From positions 1 through 64,000 of the forward strand of contig CAWEHU010000017.1 in assembly GCA_963808965.1 (NCBI GenBank): a stretch of 64,000 bases of DNA, in the 5' to 3' direction. The notes beneath the pieces were generated by a model that saw only the letters and a list, made by a program, of their open reading frames with translations, made no database searches and was not told where the DNA came from. Positions 1 to 8,714 of this stretch are shown here, piece by piece. The DNA comes from CAWEHU01 sp963808965 (GTDB taxonomy: Bacteria > Pseudomonadota > Alphaproteobacteria > Acetobacterales > Acetobacteraceae). The position numbers were made by a program, and so were the translations under genes. Every line of letters starts with the position of its first letter. Position 1 is the first letter of the stretch.

Positions 1-32
1 TTGGATCAGCTTCTAGCGACAAGCGGGAGGCG

Positions 33-1389
33 TTGTTGGCAGCGCTCAGGATCGGCACGGGGTCCGCGTGGTGGGGCGACCGAATCGAGCCGGCAAGGCG
101 CAACGCCGAAGCGGGCGACCTGGACTATCTCTGCTTCGAAACCATGGCGGAAGCGACGGTCTCGGCGGCGCAGGTGCGCAAACGCCGAGATCCGGATTTC
201 CCCGGCTATGACACCTATCTCGATGACCGCATGCGCGCGGTGCTTCCCGGTTGCTTGCGGCGCGGCACGAAGATCGTCACCAATCAGGGCTGGATCAACC
301 CGGAGAGTGCGGCGCGGCGTATCGCCGAGCATTGCCGCGAGCTCGGTTCGCGCGGCATTCGCATCGCCGCAATCTCAGGCAGCGTGATCACCGACCGAGT
401 TATGGAGCTCGCCGAAACCGTGCTCGAGACAGGCGCACCGGTCGCCAGCCTGGCCAACAGCTTGATCTCGGCGGAAGTATATCTCGGCGCCGAGCCGATC
501 GTAGAAGCCCTGCGCGCAGGCGCACAGATCGTGGTCACGGGGCGTGTGGCTGATCCGTCGCTGTTTCTTGCACCGATGATGCACGAATTCGGCTGGGACG
601 TCTTGGATCACGTCCGAGTGGGTCGCGGCAGCGGCGTTGGCCATCTTCTGGAGTGCGGGGCGCAGGTGACGGGCGGGTATTTCGCCGATCCCGGCTTCAA
701 GGACGTGGAAGATCCCTGGAACCTGGCCTTTCCGATCGCCGAAGTGGAGCCGGATGGTAGTGCCGTGATCGGCAAGCTTCCGGGTACCGGCGGCGCCATC
801 AATCTGATGACCGTGAAGGAGCAGATGCTCTATGAGGTGCATGATCCCGCGAATTACATCACGCCGGATGTGGTCGTAGACTTCACAACGACCGATCTCG
901 AACAGATTGGCCCGGATCGCGTGCGGGTCAGCGGCATCGGCGGCAAGCCGCGCACGCCGACGCTCAAAGTGTCCATTGGCTGCGCAGAGGGCTTCATCGG
1001 CGAGGATATGTTCTTTTATGCCGGGCCCGGTGCGATGCGCCGGGCGGAGCTGGCGAAGCGCATCCTGCTCGAGCGATTCCGCATCGTGGACCTCAGAGCT
1101 GATGATATCAGAATCGATTTCGTGGGCGCCAATGCGATTCATGGCGAGGCCACGCCTACGGGAATGGCCAGAACCTTACGAGGTCGCCGTGCGCGTGGCA
1201 GCCCGCACCCGTACCCGGGAAGAGGCGCTGAAGATCGGCCGCGAAGTGGATGGAATGGCGGTATCGGGCGTCGCCATGACGGGCAAGCGCGTCCCGCACC
1301 AGGATCGAACCCGGGAGGTGATCGGCATCTGGTCCAGTTTGGTGCCGCGGGAGGCGGTGCCGCCCGTGATCTCCTGGTACGAGAGCTGA
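33..1389 (+). CDS. AtuA / DUF1446 family acyclic terpene utilization protein (frameshift)
   Basis: About 452 residues of the DUF1446 (AtuA) family. Members belong to degradation of acyclic terpenes and related branched acyl compounds; the exact reaction is not settled. The family opening (RIGTGSAWWGDRIEPA), the following GDLDYLCFE block and a TNQGW..NPE segment are visible. A GGGAGG at 25-30 precedes TTG codons at 33 and 36, so I start there, although the frame is open to the left edge. Near 1160 the reading frame shifts by one: the family-like ending (REWPEPYEVAVRVAARTR, ending SWYES at 1389) lies in the next frame. I read this as one gene carrying an indel. It is first in a tight plus-strand series with its usual small partner 3 bp downstream. 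Confidence 0.75.
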
Positions 1390-1392
1390 ATC

Positions 1393-1743
1393 ATGCGAGT
1401 GTTGCTGCAACACGTCGCTCACGTGCGCTCCGGTGACAAGGGGAACACCTCGAACATCTCCGTCATCGCTTATGACGCGGCATTGTATCCGATGCTGAAG
1501 GAGCAACTGACCGCCGAACGGTTCCGCGCCTTTTATGGTGGCGCGATCAAGGGGGCGGTAGAGCGCTACGAGATCGACCGGCTCGCCGCGCTGAACTTCG
1601 TCGCGCACGGGGCTCTCGGGGGTGGAGTGTCCCGCAGCCTCAGTCTGGACAATTACGGCAAGGCTCTCGCGGCGGCGATCCTCGGCTTCGAGCTGGACGT
1701 CCCCGAGCGGCTCCGCAACGCGCTCCGGGGCATGACGTCGTGA
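1393..1743 (+). CDS. AtuA-like ferredoxin-fold small protein
   Basis: A 116-residue protein of the small AtuA-like, ferredoxin-fold family that is found either fused to the C-terminus of DUF1446 proteins or encoded directly after them, as here. The signature HVRSGDKGNTSNISVIAYD is near the N-terminus and NFVAHGALGGGVSRSLSLD is central. It starts 3 bp after the AtuA stop and its own stop overlaps the GTG of the next gene by four bases, so translation is probably coupled. It is presumably a subunit or partner of the AtuA protein; the substrate is unknown. Confidence 0.8.
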   Translation: MRVLLQHVAHVRSGDKGNTSNISVIAYDAALYPMLKEQLTAERFRAFYGGAIKGAVERYEIDRLAALNFVAHGALGGGVSRSLSLDNYGKALAAAILGFELDVPERLRNALRGMTS

Positions 1744-2936
1744 GGGTCACGCGGCGGGCGTTGCTGGCGGGAGCAGCGAGCGTATCCTGGGGTCGGGCGC
1801 GGGCGCAGCAGACAGAGGCGATCCGCATCGGACTGCTCACGGACTTGTCCGGCAGCACGCGGGACACGAGCGGTCCAACAAGCGTGGCTTGCGTGCGGCA
1901 GGCAATCGATGAAATGCGGGCGGCGTCCCCGAGCCTTGCTGTCGAGCTACTCACGGCCGACCACCAGCAGAAGCCCGATGTCGGCGCATCCGTCGTGCGC
2001 GAGTGGTTTGACCGGGCAGGCGTGGATGCGGTCGTGGGGGTGAATAACTCGGCCATCGCTTTCGCCGTAAATCGCGTGGTCGAGGACAAGGACAAAGTGC
2101 ATCTGAACACGGGCGCCGTCTCAGCCGACCTTACCGGGCCGGCGTGCAGCCGGAACCTCGTTCACTGGACGTATGATACCTGGGAAATGGCGCACTCCAC
2201 CGGCGGCGCGATGGTGGGGGCAGGCGGGGACACCTGGTTCTTCATCACCGCCGACTACGCATTCGGTCATGCTTTGCAACGCGATGCGAGCCAGTTCGTC
2301 GTCGCGGCCGGCGGGAAAGTGCTCGGCGCGGCTCAGTACCCGTTTCCGGGCACGACCGATTTCTCGTCCTACCTGCTCCAGGCGCAAGCCTCCGGAGCGA
2401 AGGTCGTCGGTCTTGCGAACTCCTCCACCGATTTCGTCAACACGGTCAAGCAAGCTCATGAGTTCGGCCTGACTGCGAACGGCACGCGATTGGCGGGACT
2501 GACCGTGTTCATTACCGACGTGCACGCGCTCGGTTTGGAAGTGGCGCAAGGTCTCGTTTTGACGGAGACCTTCTATTGGGATCTGAATGACCGAACGCGC
2601 GCCTTCACGCGCCGCGTACTGCCGGAGACGGCGGGGCAGTATCCAAATCAGGAACAGGCCGGTGACTACGCGGCGACGCTGCATTATCTGAAGACCGCGG
2701 CGGCTATGGGACCGGGGCGGGCCAAACGATCTGGACGGGAGACCGTGGCCGCGATGAAACAGATGCCAACGGACGATGACTGCTTCGGTCCTGGCAGCAT
2801 CCGCGAGGACGGGCGGGCACTGCATCCCGCTTATCTGTTCCAAGTAAAAACACCAGCCGAAAGCAACAGCGCCTGGGACTGCTACAAGCTGCTGGCGACG
2901 ACGCCTGCCGATCGAGCATTCCGGCCGCTTGGCTGA
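1740..2936 (+). CDS. ABC transporter substrate-binding protein, branched-chain amino acid type
   Basis: A 398-residue periplasmic binding protein of the LivK/Peripla_BP_6 class. It begins with a short twin-arginine-like signal (RRALLAGAA, cleaved after the ARA region), followed by IRIGLLTDLSGS, the usual first strand of this fold. Later landmarks are VVGVNNSAIAFAVN and FFITADYAFGHALQ. The GTG start at 1740 overlaps the preceding TGA. No permease or ATPase genes of the transporter lie in the window; they may be to the left or elsewhere. Such binding proteins beside catabolic enzymes usually capture the pathway substrate, often an aromatic or branched carboxylate rather than an amino acid. Confidence 0.85.
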   Translation: MRVTRRALLAGAASVSWGRARAQQTEAIRIGLLTDLSGSTRDTSGPTSVACVRQAIDEMRAASPSLAVELLTADHQQKPDVGASVVREWFDRAGVDAVVGVNNSAIAFAVNRVVEDKDKVHLNTGAVSADLTGPACSRNLVHWTYDTWEMAHSTGGAMVGAGGDTWFFITADYAFGHALQRDASQFVVAAGGKVLGAAQYPFPGTTDFSSYLLQAQASGAKVVGLANSSTDFVNTVKQAHEFGLTANGTRLAGLTVFITDVHALGLEVAQGLVLTETFYWDLNDRTRAFTRRVLPETAGQYPNQEQAGDYAATLHYLKTAAAMGPGRAKRSGRETVAAMKQMPTDDDCFGPGSIREDGRALHPAYLFQVKTPAESNSAWDCYKLLATTPADRAFRPLG

Positions 2937-2988
2937 CGGAAAGTGCCCATTCGTGCGGACGTGAGCGCGCTACAAGGTTTGAGGACGA

Positions 2989-4011
2989 ATGTCGCTATCA
3001 TCCCGCTGGATTCATAGACCGCCCGGCTCCACCTGGGGCGACTTCGGACCGGACGATCAGCTCGGGCGCCTCAATCTGGTCACGCAGGAGAAGGTGCGGC
3101 AAGGCGTCGCTGAGGTGCGCGAAGGGCGTACATTCTGCCTGAGCCTTCCTCTGGACTATCCGGGCGGCAACGTCCTCAATCCGCGCCGGTATCCTCCGCA
3201 ACTGCGGCCGACCATTCGCAATGGCAAGCCGAACATGAATTACGCGCTCCGCTGCGACGATCCGGCACTCACGGACGTGGTTTGCGACGATCAGGTGTTG
3301 CTGACGCTGCAATACTCGACGCAATGGGACAGCTTGGCGCATGTCGGACAGATGTTCGACGTGGACGGTGATGGGGTCCCTGAAGACGTGTATTATAACG
3401 GCTTCCGTGCCGGGGTAGACGTCGCCGGGCCGGAAGACGGCGACCCTCCGGGAGCGAGAAGACTTGGTATCGAAACCATGGCGGCTGCCTGTGTGCAGGG
3501 CCGGGCGGTGATGATCGACCTCGAGGCGCATTTCGGCGCCACCGGCAAGATCGTCGGTTACGACGACCTGAGGCGCGTGCTGGAGCAAGATCGCGTGGAA
3601 GTGGAGCCGGGTGACTTCGTGTGCTTGCGCACCGGATTCGCCGAGCGTTTGTTGGAGATGCGCAAACAGCCCGATCCAGACCGCCTGCAGGCAACTTCGG
3701 TGGCACTCGACGGCCGCGACGAGGCTTTGCTCGACTGGATCACGCAGACGGGGCTTGTCGCGTTGATCGCCGACAATTATGCGGTCGAGGCGCATCCGGC
3801 CCGCGCGTGTAGCGAGGCACGCTGCGCGTCTTTACCGCTGCACGCTCACTGCTTGTTCCGTTTAGGCGTGTTTCTGGGAGAAATGTGGTACTTGACCGAG
3901 CTTGCGGATTGGTTGCGCGCGAATGGTCGGAACCGCTTCTTGTTGACCGCGCCGCCATTGCGCCTTCCCGGGGCTGTCGGATCTCCGGCGACGCCCGTCG
4001 CGACGGTCTAA
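2989..4011 (+). CDS. Cyclase family protein (kynurenine formamidase-like fold)
   Basis: A 340-residue member of the Cyclase family (Pfam PF04199), metal-dependent hydrolases related to bacterial kynurenine formamidase. The metal-site region reads QWDSLAHVGQMFD, as in the subfamily where the canonical HxGTHxDxPxH motif is replaced by a WDSLAH version. A second conserved block is GDFVCLRTGFAERLLEM. Length fits the family, which is usually 300-350 residues. The role is probably hydrolysis of an amide or lactone in the catabolic route encoded by the flanking genes. It follows the binding-protein gene by 52 bp on the same strand. Substrate unknown. Confidence 0.78.
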   Translation: MSLSSRWIHRPPGSTWGDFGPDDQLGRLNLVTQEKVRQGVAEVREGRTFCLSLPLDYPGGNVLNPRRYPPQLRPTIRNGKPNMNYALRCDDPALTDVVCDDQVLLTLQYSTQWDSLAHVGQMFDVDGDGVPEDVYYNGFRAGVDVAGPEDGDPPGARRLGIETMAAACVQGRAVMIDLEAHFGATGKIVGYDDLRRVLEQDRVEVEPGDFVCLRTGFAERLLEMRKQPDPDRLQATSVALDGRDEALLDWITQTGLVALIADNYAVEAHPARACSEARCASLPLHAHCLFRLGVFLGEMWYLTELADWLRANGRNRFLLTAPPLRLPGAVGSPATPVATV

Positions 4012-4057
4012 CAGGTTCGACTATCGGCTCCAGGACGCGCCTTGTGGAGCACAGGCC

Positions 4058-6047
4058 ATGACGGACAGCCGGAACAGCAAGTGGCTCTCGCGCGATTGCA
4101 CCCGCGAGGCGGCCGGGAGTACGGCGATGGCAGGCGCGCTCCGCGAAATCGAGCACACACTGATTCCGCTGAGCGACGGCACGAAATTGGCTGCCCGTAT
4201 CTGGCTGCCCGCGGACGCTATCCGGGACCCGGTTCCGGCGATCCTCGAGTACCTGCCATACCGCAAACGCAGCGGTACCTATGAACGCGATGCACTGACG
4301 CATCCATACCTCGCCGGGCACGGCTACGCCGCGGTGCGTGTCGATATTCGCGGCAGCGGCGAGTCGGGCGGACTGCTGTTTGATGAGTATGCTCGGCAGG
4401 AACAGGACGACGCAGTCGAGGTGATCGCTTGGCTCGCGGCGCAGCCGTGGTGCAGCGGCGCGGTGGGGATGATGGGGATCTCGTGGGGCGGCTTCAACGC
4501 ATTGCAGGTCGCCGCACGCCGTCCACCGGCACTGAAGGCGATCATCACGATTTGCTCCACCGATGATCGTTATCGTGACGACGTGCACTACATGGGCGGT
4601 GCACCGCTCACAGCAGGCTTCGGGTGGGCCTCATTCTTCTTCGGTGCCATGTGCCATCCGCCTGATCCCGCGCTCGTCGGCCAAAGCTGGCGAGCGATGT
4701 GGCTGGAGCGCCTGGACAATCTGCCGTTTTTTCTGGAGCTCTGGCTGAGTCACCAGCGGCGAGACGCTTACTGGAAACACGGGTCGGTTTGCGAGGATTA
4801 CAGTGCGATCCAATGTCCGGTCTACGCGGTCGGCGGCTGGACCGATGGCTACACCAATGCGATTCCTCGTCTGCTCGCGCACCTGGCCGTGCCGCGCAAG
4901 GGTCTTATCGGACCCTGGGCGCACGCCTATCCGCACTTCGCACATCCCGGCCCGCAGGTCGGTTTCCTTCAGGAAGCGCTGCGATGGTGGGATCATTGGC
5001 TGAAGGGCGTCGACACCGGGATTATGCAAGAGCCGATGCTCCGGGTGTGGATGACGGAGAGCGTGAAGCCTGCGCCGTATCATGAGGAACTGCCAGGACG
5101 GTGGATCGCCGAACCGTCCTGGCCGCCGCCTTCAGTGACGACGCGTCGCCTGTTCCTGGGCGATAGCGGGCTGCGGGCGGACAACGTGCACATGACACCG
5201 CGTGCTATCTGCTCGCCGCAGACGGTCGGCAAGGACGCCGGGAGCTGGTGCCCGTTCGGTCGTGCGCCTGACCAGGCCGGCGATCAACGGGGTGATGACG
5301 CACGCTCCCTGGTGATCGAGACCGCGCCACTCGATACGCCCATCGAGATCCTCGGAGCGCCGGTCGTCACGCTCGACATTGCATGCGACAGGCCGCTGGC
5401 GAACCTGGCCGTGCAACTCTGCGACGTGCATCCGGACGGGGCGTCGCTCCGGGTCAGCTATGGCATATTGAACCTTGCGCATCGCGACGGACACGAGCTC
5501 GCCGACGCTGCTGGTTCCGGGACATCGTTACCGCGTGCGAATTCAACTCAACGACGCGGGGTCCGTCTTTCCAGCCGGACACAGGGTAAGGGTGGCACTA
5601 TCTACCAGCTACTGGCCCATGATCTGGCCGAGCCCCGAGAAGGCAACCGTAACAGTGTTCGGCGGAACCTTGGATTTGCCGGTGCGGTCCCTAGCCGCCC
5701 CTGATGCGCTGCTGCCAGCGATGCCCGAGCCGGAGACCGCCCCACCTGAGCGGGTCACTGTCATGCGCCCGGGCTTGGTACGGATTGACCGGATAGGTCT
5801 TGAACTCGGCACCAAGGGCCGCTTCACGTTCGACATAAAGGACGACGATCCACTCAGCGCAGTCGCCGAAATGCGCCAGGTGCAGACAGTCGCGCGTGAT
5901 TCATGGCGAATTCGGATCGAGACGAATATGCGAATGTCGTGCACGCATGACGCATTCTTGCTACGGGCGACGATGCAGGCATGGGAGGGGGACGCCGAAA
6001 TCCGGCGCCGCGCATGGGATTCTAAGATTTCCCGCGATTTTGTGTAG
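4058..6047 (+). CDS. CocE/NonD family hydrolase (frameshift)
   Basis: An alpha/beta hydrolase of the X-Pro dipeptidyl-peptidase/CocE type (about 662 residues when joined). The nucleophile serine is S142 in GISWGG; the acid aspartate (GGWTDGY) and histidine (GPWAHAYPH) follow in the expected order, then the C-terminal jelly-roll region. The first frame fails near 5500, just after YGILNLAHRDGHE, and the family-like remainder (LVPGHRYRVRIQLND through the stop at 6047) is in another frame, so one base is gained or lost there. Family members hydrolyse esters or amides such as cocaine and acylated amino acids. It is the last gene of the 0-6 kb plus-strand cluster. Confidence 0.8.
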
Positions 6048-6088
6048 GCCGGTACGCTGCATGGTGGAACGCATCGGACGGGTCACGC

Positions 6089-7150
6089 TCAGCCACGGTC
6101 GGCCGGTCGGCCCGACAGCAGCTCGGACACCCACCGGCTACGCGGGTGCTGCTCGCAAATCGCAAGCAGCACGATAACGCACGGAATGCCAATGAACGCT
6201 CCCGCTAATCCCCACAGGAGCGTCCCGAAAAACACGGCGAAGAGCACGAGGAAGGGCGAGACCGCCAGCATGTTCCCTGCGACACGAGGTTCCAGGTAGC
6301 TGCCGATCGCGAATTGGATTGCGTACATCCCGGCGAAGACCGCGACCGCCATCTCCCAGTTCTCGTATTGCAGTCCAGCGAAGAAGGTGGGCAGCAGTGT
6401 CGCCACGAGAGGGCCGATGAAGGGAATGTAATTCAGCGCGAAGGCGATGACCCCCCATTCGACCGCGAGATCGAGCCCCGCAAGCCGGGCGAAGGCCCAT
6501 ATTATTGCTCCGGTCAGCACGCTCATAACCGTGCGCACGAGCATGTAGACTTGCAGCTTCCGCGCGATCACCGAAGCGGTGCGCAGGACGGCCTCGCTGA
6601 ACTCGGCATCCTTGAACGCGATGACGCGACTGCGCAGCGCGTCCACCTCCAGCAAGCCCAGCAAAGTGAACAGCAGGGTAATGACGGTGAAGGAGACAAA
6701 GTCCTGAAGCGCGGCCGTGACCTGCTGTGCGCGCCGTGCCAGCCAAGGCACGTCGAAATGCCCGGCCAGAATGTTGCTCAGCCCAATCCCGTATGCCTCG
6801 AGCCAAGCAGTCTGTTCGAGATAGAGTTCCTGTAGCCGTGGCCCGTTGCTGATCACCCATCGTGCCGCGCGGCTGAAACCCCAAGCCACCATGCCAGCCA
6901 GCAAGGCAACCACGACCAGCGTCGTCAGCATCGTGACGGCCGCCGCAAGCAGCTTCGGGAGCCGCGCCGTCTCCAGCGCCTGTTCCATCGGCCACACCAC
7001 CGCGATCACGAACAATGCAAAGGCGACGGGGGCCATGACCGGACGCGTGAAATAGAGCGCAGCCAGGATCAACACCGTCGCCGTGCCGCCGTTCAGGATC
7101 AGGAGAGTGCGAGCGCTTCGTATGCGGGGCTCGTCCGCTTCTCGACCCAT
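6089..7150 (-). CDS. AI-2E family transporter
   Basis: An integral membrane protein of 353 residues in the AI-2E/PerM-like exporter family (PF01594), with about eight predicted membrane segments and the typical C-terminal LNYIPFIGPLVATLLP and LEPRVAGNMLAVSPF motifs. Despite the family name, most members are not shown to move autoinducer-2; sodium-proton antiport is reported for some. I start at the ATG at 7150 (MGREADEP) because the sequence upstream of it is not family-like. It converges on the CocE gene across a 41-bp gap, so both share the intergenic stop region. Confidence 0.85.
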   Translation of the reverse strand: MGREADEPRIRSARTLLILNGGTATVLILAALYFTRPVMAPVAFALFVIAVVWPMEQALETARLPKLLAAAVTMLTTLVVVALLAGMVAWGFSRAARWVISNGPRLQELYLEQTAWLEAYGIGLSNILAGHFDVPWLARRAQQVTAALQDFVSFTVITLLFTLLGLLEVDALRSRVIAFKDAEFSEAVLRTASVIARKLQVYMLVRTVMSVLTGAIIWAFARLAGLDLAVEWGVIAFALNYIPFIGPLVATLLPTFFAGLQYENWEMAVAVFAGMYAIQFAIGSYLEPRVAGNMLAVSPFLVLFAVFFGTLLWGLAGAFIGIPCVIVLLAICEQHPRSRWVSELLSGRPADRG

Positions 7151-7354
7151 CTTCGTCCGTCCTGACTGATACCAGAGCCCCAGAAGCCAAGAACCGGGTC
7201 CGCCGACCGTGAACTTTTCAGCAATCAGCGAAATGCATTGCATTTGCTCGTAGCACGTGTCGGCCATCCGCGGCAGGGTGGATGACCATTGCGGTTCTGC
7301 TTGAAATGCGCGACCCGGCGTGACGGGAGTGGTTTTCGCCCTGGAGACCTCAGC

Positions 7355-7894
7355 TCAGTAAGGGCGGTCCTGAGCCCAAATCTGCGCGGCGCCATGCTGT
7401 TGGAATATCTCCAGCACGCGATCTTCATCCGTTTGCCCGCTTACGGCCACGGACAGGATGACATCCTCTTCCGGAGTTGTTTCGCCGAAGCCGGTCAAGG
7501 TTTTCAACACTCGGACGCCCGACATCGCCGACCCGCCGACAAGCATGGCTGCCGCGACGGCAGCCATCGCAGCGCCTCCCGTTGCGATCGTCACGCCGGC
7601 CGCTGCGAGCGCTCCGACTGCTCCGGCCATGGTGCTGGCGAGCGTGCGGACTTGCTGTCTATCGGTCGAAGCAGGGGGAGCTGGCGGAAGAGCAGATACA
7701 GGAGCACGTTTGCCGCCATCCACCTGGCGCTCCAGGACTGCTGTCATATTGGAGGGACTGAATCCCGCCGCCACGAGCGCGGAAACGGCATGGTCCAAGC
7801 TCTCGCGATCAAAGAAGATGCCGTCGACTTCGCGGACGGACCGTTGCGCGGAAGGGTCGGCTGTCGTCTTGGGACTTTGGGCTTCTTCGGGCAT
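7355..7894 (-). CDS. Stress-type protein with a glycine/alanine-rich membrane hairpin, hypothetical
   Basis: A 179-residue protein starting at the ATG at 7894 (MPEEAQSP). An N-terminal alpha/beta half (FDRESLDHAVSALVAAGF) resembles the ferredoxin-like fold of general-stress and DUF1269-type proteins. A Gly/Ala-rich stretch that could form a membrane hairpin follows (GAVGALAAAGVTIATGGAA), then a short C-terminal strand region with DEDRVLEIFQQHGA. This arrangement is seen in small proteins thought to sense or buffer envelope stress, but I do not recognise a named family and assign no function. Neighbours (DUF4142 lipoprotein, AI-2E exporter) are also envelope genes. Confidence 0.6.
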   Translation of the reverse strand: MPEEAQSPKTTADPSAQRSVREVDGIFFDRESLDHAVSALVAAGFSPSNMTAVLERQVDGGKRAPVSALPPAPPASTDRQQVRTLASTMAGAVGALAAAGVTIATGGAAMAAVAAAMLVGGSAMSGVRVLKTLTGFGETTPEEDVILSVAVSGQTDEDRVLEIFQQHGAAQIWAQDRPY

Positions 7895-8048
7895 GGCGTT
7901 CAATCTCTCTATGAGATTCGCACTTCGGCACGTCCGCAAGCGCGCCAAGATGTCTTAGCGACTGGTCTCCGTCAACACTGGCGCACAGTCCAGCGTCGGC
8001 TGAACCTATCCGGGTGCGACTAGCCTGCGCGTCCCTATGGGAGCAGGG

Positions 8049-8612
8049 CTATGCCCCTGCGCCACGTTCGCGGGGCACTCGACGCGCCCTTGCAAGCTGG
8101 TCTCGAAGCACAGGAACCTGAGCTTCGGCGAAGCTCTTCAACTCAGGATCCGTTCCATTGCGCGCGTAGGACTCCATCTGCCGCAGCGAACCTAGCTGGC
8201 TCCGTACCAGGGCCGAGAAATAGGTTCTGGCAAAGCGCCGGCCCGGCGGCGCGTTATTCAAGCTCTCGAGCGTCTGGGCCTGTGCCGGGCTGAGCGACTG
8301 CGGGAATTCCAGCCCCTTCGATTGCATGATCCCGCTCAGTTGGTTGGCGGTTTGCGTCTGCGTTTCTACGACCGTCTGCGCAAAGTCCCGGATGCCCTGA
8401 CGCCCCGCTTTCTGGGCCGCGATCTGCGATATTTGGTTCGCGAACAAACCGCTCTGCGCCGCCGCACTTGCGAATTCGGCGTCAGCAGGCGCTACATGCG
8501 CGGGAGGTGGCGTGGCTGGAGCGCTGACGACCGGTGGAGGGACCGCAGCGGAAGAGCAGGCCGCGACGGCAATGGGAAGGAGTGCAAGCGGCCAGCGGCT
8601 TTTTGGCGTCAT
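8049..8612 (-). CDS. DUF4142 lipoprotein
   Basis: A 187-residue DUF4142 protein. The N-terminus carries a lipoprotein signal with the lipobox ending IAVAAC near residue 19, so it should be lipid-anchored in the periplasm. The DUF4142 helical core runs from FASAAAQSGLFANQIS to the RDFAQTVVETQ and YFSALVRSQLGSLRQ helices. DUF4142 domains are four-helix, ferritin-like bundles of unknown function, often induced by stress. It is divergent from the metallophosphoesterase gene, leaving 87 bp for both promoters. Confidence 0.85.
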   Translation of the reverse strand: MTPKSRWPLALLPIAVAACSSAAVPPPVVSAPATPPPAHVAPADAEFASAAAQSGLFANQISQIAAQKAGRQGIRDFAQTVVETQTQTANQLSGIMQSKGLEFPQSLSPAQAQTLESLNNAPPGRRFARTYFSALVRSQLGSLRQMESYARNGTDPELKSFAEAQVPVLRDQLARARRVPRERGAGA

Positions 8613-8649
8613 CGGCTGTCTTTCGGCTCCGTCCGGCTTGCCGGTGCAG

Positions 8650-8714
8650 GAAATCTATCATCACCCGCAGCGGGACTGTCAACGCAACTGTGACATGGCA
8701 TGAAATCTATCATC
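8650..8714 (+). repeat. 13-bp direct repeat pair between divergent genes
   Basis: The 13-mer GAAATCTATCATC occurs at 8650-8662 and again at 8702-8714, 52 bp apart, in the short region between the divergent DUF4142 and metallophosphoesterase genes. The second copy covers codons 1-5 of the metallophosphoesterase gene (ATG at 8700). It could be a paired binding site or a small duplication. Confidence 0.5.

Noticed and set aside
375..1142. 255-residue minus-strand frame opposite the AtuA gene
   Set aside because: Unrelated to any family, with the composition of an antisense shadow; the plus-strand AtuA match is clear.
6089..7150. Reading the AI-2E family gene as a quorum-sensing exporter
   Set aside because: No luxS or lsr genes are visible and most members of the family have other or unknown substrates.
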